64,000 nucleotides of DNA from Dactylosporangium roseum (GTDB lineage: Bacteria > Actinomycetota > Actinomycetes > Mycobacteriales > Micromonosporaceae): positions 186,001 to 250,000 of the forward strand of contig NZ_CP073721.1 in NCBI RefSeq assembly GCF_025264685.1. The letters are read 5' to 3'. Positions 57,466 to 64,000 of the stretch are shown here, piece by piece. The notes beneath the pieces are model-generated. The model ran no database searches, had not been told where the DNA came from, and saw nothing but the letters and a program-made list of their open reading frames with translations. The first letter of the stretch is position 1. Each line of letters starts with the position of its first letter. The position numbers were made by a program, and so were the translations under genes.

Positions 57466-58854
57466 ATGGAGAAGCAGACAGTGCGTCCCTCGAACTCGCT
57501 CCACCCGGAATGCCCGGACCTGTTGCGGCTGGGACCCAACCGGTTGGAAGCGGCGTTGCGGGCCGAGGCGATCGCCGTGCGGGAGGAGCAGAAGGGCGTC
57601 CGCGACCAGTACCTCGAACTGGCCCGCCAAGAGGACGAGCAGGAAGAGGGCAAGGGTGTGACCCGCCGCCGGTTCTTCGTCGGCGCGGCGGCCACGGCCA
57701 CGGCCCTGGCCACCAGCCAGTTCCTCACCACGCAGGCGTCGTTCGCGGCCGCCCCGACCGGCACGCTGATCCACGTGTTCCTCTACGGCGGCGCCGACGC
57801 CCTCTCGCTGTTCGCGCCGATGAACGACGCGACCCTGCAGCGGGTCCGGCCCTCGTTCACGCTGCCGGAGAACACCTCGATCCCGCTGGAGCGCGGGTTC
57901 GGGCTCAACGAGTCGTTCGCGCCGCTCAAGAAGTATCTCGACGCCGGCCAGCTCGCCCTCATCCCCGCGGTGAGCGACCGGCGCCTCGACCGCAGCCACT
58001 TCGCGGCGACCGACATCTGCCAGCTCGGCGGCCTGCCGGCCGAGACCGGCGGCATGGGCTGGCTGACCAACCTGGCCGACAAGCTCGGCCCCGGCACCGC
58101 GTTCCGCGCCATCGGCATCGGCTCGACCCTGCCCCGCTCGCTCGTCGGCGGCAGCGGCGCACTGGCCCTGAGCAACGTCGGCGCACTGAACGTCAACGGC
58201 GACGGCAAGTTCAAGCAGCCGACCGTCGACGCGATCAAGACGCTGTTCACCGGGGTCAACCACCCGATCGAGAGCCCCGTCCGGGCCGGGATCGACGCGT
58301 TGACCCTGGCGCAGAAGCTGGCCCAGGAGGGGTACATGCCCGCGAACGGCGTGCGCTACACCGGCGTGGGCAACGCCTTCAAGGAGCTCGCCCAGTTGAT
58401 CAAGGGTGGCGCGAACGTCCGGATCGCCACGATCGGCATGGGCGGCTGGGACACCCACCAGAACCAGGGCACCCGCGGCGGCTACGTCGCCCGGCGCTTC
58501 GGTGAGCTGGCCGCGGGCATGGCGGCGTTCTTCGACGACCTGGGTCCCGACCTCGCGGCGAACGTCACGGTCATGGTGTCGAGCGAGTTCGGCCGCCGGG
58601 TGGCGGAGAACGGCGGCGGTACCGACCACGGTCACGGCGGCGGCGTCGTGATCCTGTCGGGCAAGAAGCTCGCCGGCAAGGTCCTCGGCACCTGGAACGG
58701 CCTGGGCACCCTCACCAACGGTGACGTGCCCGAGATGAACAACATGTTCAGCGTGTTCGGCTCGGTCGCCCAGGGCCGGTTCGGGCTGACGGACGCGGAG
58801 GTCGGCCGGATCTTCCCGCGCCAGACATACACGCCGGTCAAGATCTACGCGTAG
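57466..58854 (+). CDS. DUF1501-family protein, Tat-exported
   Basis: A 462-residue protein. Twin-arginine signal TRRRFFVGAAATATALA (66-82) with a likely cut after ASFAAA near residue 96. Core segments are HVFLYGGADALSLFAPMNDATL, DRSHFAATDICQLGG and TIGMGGWDTHQNQG. Others are VTVMVSSEFGRRVAENGGGTDHGHGG and KKLAGKVLGTW. The fold is related to alkaline phosphatase/sulfatase proteins, and conserved His/Asp residues suggest metal binding. The 65 residues before the Tat motif are unusually long. A strong terminator follows. Confidence 0.88.
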   Translation: MEKQTVRPSNSLHPECPDLLRLGPNRLEAALRAEAIAVREEQKGVRDQYLELARQEDEQEEGKGVTRRRFFVGAAATATALATSQFLTTQASFAAAPTGTLIHVFLYGGADALSLFAPMNDATLQRVRPSFTLPENTSIPLERGFGLNESFAPLKKYLDAGQLALIPAVSDRRLDRSHFAATDICQLGGLPAETGGMGWLTNLADKLGPGTAFRAIGIGSTLPRSLVGGSGALALSNVGALNVNGDGKFKQPTVDAIKTLFTGVNHPIESPVRAGIDALTLAQKLAQEGYMPANGVRYTGVGNAFKELAQLIKGGANVRIATIGMGGWDTHQNQGTRGGYVARRFGELAAGMAAFFDDLGPDLAANVTVMVSSEFGRRVAENGGGTDHGHGGGVVILSGKKLAGKVLGTWNGLGTLTNGDVPEMNNMFSVFGSVAQGRFGLTDAEVGRIFPRQTYTPVKIYA

Positions 58855-58873
58855 CTCCACCTACGCGTGCGGA

Positions 58874-58906
58874 GAGGGGCGGCCCCGGTCCCGGGGGCCG
58901 CCCCTC
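58874..58906 (+). terminator. Strong hairpin terminator after the DUF1501 gene
   Basis: A perfect 13-base stem GAGGGGCGGCCCC / GGGGCCGCCCCTC with a seven-base loop, 20 bases after the stop. Confidence 0.85.
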
Positions 58907-59036
58907 ACTCGTCCGGTACCCGGCTCGTCCCGTTGGGCCGGGATGGCCGCGCTCCGGGTCGGGTGGCTCGTTGATCAGGGAAAGGGTTGGCGGTCGGAGC
59001 GCAAGGCCGCGAAGCTCAGCCCAACAGCCTCTGGTC

Positions 59037-59130
59037 ACACCGAACAAGGCTGACAATTCGGGCGTAGGACTCGGGGTGTTCGCCGCCGAGGCGTGCCGGC
59101 TGGCGCGTTCCGCCGCAATCCGCCGCTCGG
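59037..59130 (+). repeat. Degenerate module, copy A
   Basis: Aligns with the reverse complement of 59400-59495: shared pieces include ACAAGGC, ATTCGGGC/GTTCGGGC, GGACTCG, CCGAGG and GCAATCCGCCG/ACAATCCGCCG. In translation both give KADxSGxGL and IRR. Confidence 0.65.
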
Positions 59131-59157
59131 TGGCTCGGTGGCTCGGTGGCTCGACCT

Positions 59158-59214
59158 CATGATCATGGGAAAGATGTGGCTGCCCCGATAGCCAGAACTT
59201 TCCCACGATCATGG
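59158..59214. repeat. Palindromic intergenic repeat, family 2
   Basis: Arms of 24 bases (CATGATCATGGGAAAG... and its near complement ...CTTTCCCACGATCATGG) around an eight-base centre. Partial copies of the GATCATGGG part occur at about 58971 and 59376. Confidence 0.75.
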
Positions 59215-59399
59215 AGCTGCCCGGCCCTGAGCGCCGGCCCAGTTCCAGTGGCGACCATGATCGACAGGCGCTACCCGTGCGACGGTGCGCCACCATCCGG
59301 TAGCGCAACACCGGGTTGACGGGCGACCGCACGGCTTGACTACGCGGCCTTGTGGCGGGCGGCCACTCCGTACCCTTGATCATGGGGCCGGGCGGCATG

Positions 59400-59495
59400 G
59401 CGGCGGATTGTGCTCGAAACGCGCGCCGGCCGGCGCACCTCGGTGGCGACATCTTCGAGTCCCGTGCCCGAACTGTCGGCCTTGTCCGGGTCGAC
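59400..59495 (-). repeat. Degenerate module, copy B (inverted)
   Basis: Inverted relative of 59037-59130; both copies are followed, in their own direction, by CATGATCA and a GGG run. Confidence 0.65.
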
Positions 59496-60176
59496 GGCGG
59501 TTTGGCGAGCATCCAGGGGTGCCATAAGGCTTGGAGTACATGGAGGGCAGGGTCCGCCGCATGTCCGATGCGCGATGACGCCGGATTGCCGACCTGTCGA
59601 TAGTGACATGCTCGCGATTCCGTTGAAGTCGACACGACGTCCGTTGCGCAAGTAGCACTCCGTGGTGATTCAACCACGGAAAATGCATAACCATCGACAT
59701 CCGTCAAATAGTGATGCGCTCGGCCAACAGGGTTGGTCCGGAATTGCGGCCTTGACGAGTGCGCGCCGGTGGACCGGTGAGTCCGTCACTGGGTCGCGAT
59801 CCCCCGGCATTCGAAGCCGTGAACTGGAAACGCCACCAACTCCCGCCCGCTCGCCGGTGCGGGTCGTCGTCATGAGACGGCCGCAGATCCCGGCCGCGTG
59901 CGCGGCCCGGCGGTGCTGCGGCCCGACGCTCCGGCCTGCGGCCCGACGGGCCTGCTGACTCCGCGCTCCTGGCCGAATGCGCGGGCGGACCGGGGCGAGC
60001 TTGCTGACCCGCGCTTGCGGCTCGACCTGCGGCTCGACGTGCCGCCTGGGAGTGCGGCCTGAGAGTGCGCGCCGACCGCCTGTGGCTCGGCGGCCGCGCT
60101 TCCAGGCCGAAGAAGCCCTGATCCGGTGTATTTTTCCGGGCCACGCCGGACCAGGGCGGGCGAACAGGGGCGGCGG

Positions 60177-62141
<1,965 letters not shown>

Positions 62142-62278
62142 CAGTGATGGCTCCTCGATGTGGTCCAGCGCTCGCAAGCAGGCTAGTTGGGGGGTGTGAC
62201 AAGAAGCGAGGCCTCTGCGCCGAGCGGCTCCTTCGCAGCGCCGGTTTTCTCTAAACATTGTTCACAGTAGCGGCACGA

Positions 62279-62284
62279 TACCGT
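62279..62284 (+). promoter_or_regulatory. -10 element, leaderless promoter of the Fic-like gene
   Basis: TACCGT ends six bases before the GTG at 62291. Confidence 0.5.
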
Positions 62285-62290
62285 CTGCTG

Positions 62291-63034
62291 GTGCCAAGTG
62301 ATCCTCTCGCTCCACTGCTCGACCTCGCCGACGTCGCGCCCGCCTTCGAGCAGGCCCGAGCCGCCGTCGACTCTGCCATGCGCAACCGGGTCCTGCGCCG
62401 CTCGGGTGGCCAGGTGGCCGCGGAGGTGGCCCTGCGCACATCGGTGGCCAGTGCCGCCCTCGACACGCACGGCTTCGACCTCGAGGGGGTCCGGGCGGGC
62501 GTGGTCACCGACCCTGTGGTCCACGGCGCGCTGCGCGCCACGGCCGCACTCGACGGGCTGACGGCCACCTGGACGCGCGCGCCCCGGCAGGTGCTGGCCA
62601 AGCTGCACACCCTCGTCGCCCGCGACGTGGTGCCGGCCGCCGAGCTGGGCCGTCCGGTCGACCCGCAGGCGGCGCCCCGGCTGGCCGCGCTGGCCGAGCT
62701 GATCACCGGCGGGACCACGGTGCCGGTCTTGTTGCAAGCCGCGGTCGTACATGCCGAGCTGCTGGCCCTGAAGGCATTCGCGGGGCCGAACGGGGTGGTG
62801 GCCCGCGCCGCCGGACGCCTGACCCTGATCGCCGGCGGGGTCGACCCGCGGGGACTGCTCGCGATGGACGTCGGGCACCGCTCCCGCGAGCCGGAGTACG
62901 TCGGGTCGGCCAATGCCTTCGCCACCGGTACACCCGACGGCATCCGCTCCTGGTTGCGCCATTACGCGGCGGCGGCCGAGCGGGCAGCCGAGGAGCTGAC
63001 CGAGGTCTGCGAGACGGCCACGGACCGGGGATAG
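62291..63034 (+). CDS. Fic-like protein with degenerate active-site motif
   Basis: A 247-residue helical protein. Around residues 155-190 it has HAELLALKAFAGPNGVVAR, which looks like an eroded Fic motif (HPFxxGNGRxxR): the His, Phe, Gly-Asn-Gly-like and final Arg positions remain recognisable, but the string is not canonical. AMP-transferase activity is therefore unlikely or altered. Such proteins often sit between acs and a HAD phosphatase in actinobacteria, as here. GTG 62291 fits the leaderless -10; the frame upstream would overlap the acs promoter area. Confidence 0.6.
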   Translation: MPSDPLAPLLDLADVAPAFEQARAAVDSAMRNRVLRRSGGQVAAEVALRTSVASAALDTHGFDLEGVRAGVVTDPVVHGALRATAALDGLTATWTRAPRQVLAKLHTLVARDVVPAAELGRPVDPQAAPRLAALAELITGGTTVPVLLQAAVVHAELLALKAFAGPNGVVARAAGRLTLIAGGVDPRGLLAMDVGHRSREPEYVGSANAFATGTPDGIRSWLRHYAAAAERAAEELTEVCETATDRG

Positions 63035-63346
63035 TTCCCGTGGAGGGCCGTGAACAGCCGGGATCGCCGAACGCGTCCCGTGTGCCCCGAAAACAGTGAA
63101 CGGCGCCTCGTTTGCCGGAGGCGCCGCACACACACGTCCGACCGGGTTACCAGGCGTGCACTCCAAGTCCGTTGAACAGCGGTCCTCGCGGAGCCGCTGC
63201 AACGCGCCTACCGCGGCTGGTCGCTCGTGGGTGCCCGGTGGCCGTGCACGAGGTCGCTCGCGTAAGCGTCGTGACCTCGCATTTCTTTTCTACGCCCCAG
63301 ATCCCACGATCGGAACCCCTGGCGCGGAGAATGTGACTGCTGAGGC
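63035..63346. other. 312-base intergenic region
   Basis: Between the convergent Fic-like and HAD genes. I see no frame and no strong terminator hairpin. Confidence 0.5.
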
Positions 63347-64000
63347 TCAGGTGGCCAGAGCGGCAGCGGCCTGCCGGGCCCGGCGGTGCTTGCCGTAGAG
63401 CGCCAGCCCGATCGCCAGTGCCGCGCCGATACCGATCGCGGCCGCGGCGACCGGGACGGCCGGCCGCTCACGCAGCCGCCGGCTCAGCGGGATGGGGTGA
63501 CGGAACTCGAGCATCGGCCAGTCGCGCTCGACGGCGATGCGGCGCAGGCCCCGGTCAGGGTTGACCGCCGTCGGGTGCCCGACCAGGCTGAGCAGCCCGG
63601 CATCGGTCACCGAGTCGGAGTACGCGAAGGACTCCGACAGGTCATAGTCCCGCGTCGCGGCCAGCTCCTTGACCGCGACCACCTTGTTGGGACCCGCGGC
63701 GTAGAAGTCGATCTCCCCGGTGTAGCAGCCGTCCTCACCGACGTTCATTCGGGTCGCGATGATGTCGCTGATGCCCAGCAGCTCACCGATGGGCCGGACC
63801 ATCTCGTCGCCGGAGGTCGATACGAGCACGACGTCACGGCCGGCGGCCCGGTGCTCCGCGATGAGCGCGGCGGCCTCGGCGTAGACATACGGGTTGATGA
63901 GCTCGTCCAACGTTTCGCGCACGATCTGGCGGACCTGCTCGGCACGCCAGCCCTTGACGAGAGCGGCCAGATAGTCTCTGGTCTTGGTCATGCTCTGCTC
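63347..64000 (-). CDS. HAD-IB family phosphatase with C-terminal membrane helix (partial)
   Basis: The frame is open to the window end, so the N-terminus, with the catalytic DxDxT motif, lies beyond 64000. Visible are the Thr/Ser motif II (DVVLVSTSGDEMVRPIGELLG), motif III Lys (GPNKVVAVKELA) and motif IV (YSDSVTDAGLL). After NPDRGLRRIA comes a C-terminal membrane helix (VPVAAAAIGIGAALAIGLALYG) and a basic tail. The family resembles SerB/phosphoserine-phosphatase-like HAD-IB enzymes acting on small phosphate esters. The ATG at 63991 is internal, not the true start. Confidence 0.8.
   Translation of the reverse strand, partial: EQSMTKTRDYLAALVKGWRAEQVRQIVRETLDELINPYVYAEAAALIAEHRAAGRDVVLVSTSGDEMVRPIGELLGISDIIATRMNVGEDGCYTGEIDFYAAGPNKVVAVKELAATRDYDLSESFAYSDSVTDAGLLSLVGHPTAVNPDRGLRRIAVERDWPMLEFRHPIPLSRRLRERPAVPVAAAAIGIGAALAIGLALYGKHRRARQAAAALAT

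Larger units (their letters stand above)
58907..60176. other. 1.27-kb repeat-rich intergenic region
   Basis: No credible gene. It contains an inverted pair of about 95-base modules (59037-59130 and 59400-59495), a long palindrome (59158-59214), a TGGCTCGG triplet (59129-59153) and decayed GATCATGGG-type pieces near 58971 and 59376. From 59880 to 60120 there are many short GC hairpins. The stretch 59640-59760 is comparatively A+T-rich. Confidence 0.7.

Noticed and set aside
56011..58860. A 949-codon open frame on the minus strand
   Set aside because: It spans the antisense of both the DUF1800 and DUF1501 genes; composition is Arg/Val/Gly/Asp-rich shadow sequence.
59129..59153. CRISPR-like array
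   Set aside because: Only three contiguous 8-base units without spacers; no cas genes in the window.
59037..59495. Short protein-coding gene from the KADxSGxGL frames
   Set aside because: The two copies share sequence but neither has a start, ribosome-binding site or uninterrupted conserved length; treated as repeats.

Overview
The window reads as chromosomal DNA of a high-GC filamentous actinobacterium, most likely of the family Micromonosporaceae. This rests on the strong G/C third-position bias, frequent GTG starts, Shine-Dalgarno-less genes, futalosine-type menaquinone genes, a 14-subunit Nuo operon, ECF sigma/anti-sigma pairs and ESX (type VII) genes. The assignment is an inference from gene content and protein flavour. 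No tRNA, rRNA or CRISPR array was seen.

0-6 kb is a scar of mobile DNA. It holds a complete HelD-type helicase gene (minus strand), an EcsC-family protein, a serine recombinase that has lost its catalytic N-terminus, and a second HelD copy (plus strand) that has lost everything upstream of Walker A. The two HelD arms form a 1.41-kb inverted repeat with a 623-bp identical core. 6-11 kb holds an ArsR-type regulator with an MFS exporter, and mqnA flanked by two paralogous beta-lactamase-fold secreted proteins. 11-14.6 kb is the paaABCDE phenylacetyl-CoA epoxidase operon. A TnpB remnant follows, then a SigK/RskA-like pair and an aldo/keto reductase.

17-38.6 kb is a respiratory block: mqnC-menG (menaquinone synthesis and methylation), a menJ-like prenyl-chain reductase, nuoA to nuoN (complex I), and a long-chain polyprenyl diphosphate synthase that probably makes the quinone tail. 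Making, finishing and using menaquinone are thus encoded side by side. A putative iron box and promoter precede menJ. 39-43 kb has an IclR regulator, a SigL-like sigma/anti-sigma pair with a candidate autoregulated promoter, RarD and a holin-like protein.

43-53 kb is an ESX locus: eccE and eccB (divergent), a D12-class adenine methylase, two WXG100 proteins, the mycosin protease mycP, and a 1,136-residue SseB-domain protein translationally coupled to a 121-residue partner. eccC and eccD are not in the window. 53-64 kb has an alpha/beta hydrolase without the usual nucleophile, a C45-family hydrolase, a DUF1800/DUF1501 Tat-export pair, a 1.3-kb repeat-rich spacer, acs (acetyl-CoA synthetase), a Fic-like protein and a HAD phosphatase cut by the window end.

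Two features cut across regions. At least eleven genes have a TANNNT-type -10 hexamer ending 6-7 bases before the start codon, which suggests leaderless mRNAs. Two families of palindromic intergenic repeats also occur, one of them with two nearly superimposable copies 37 kb apart.
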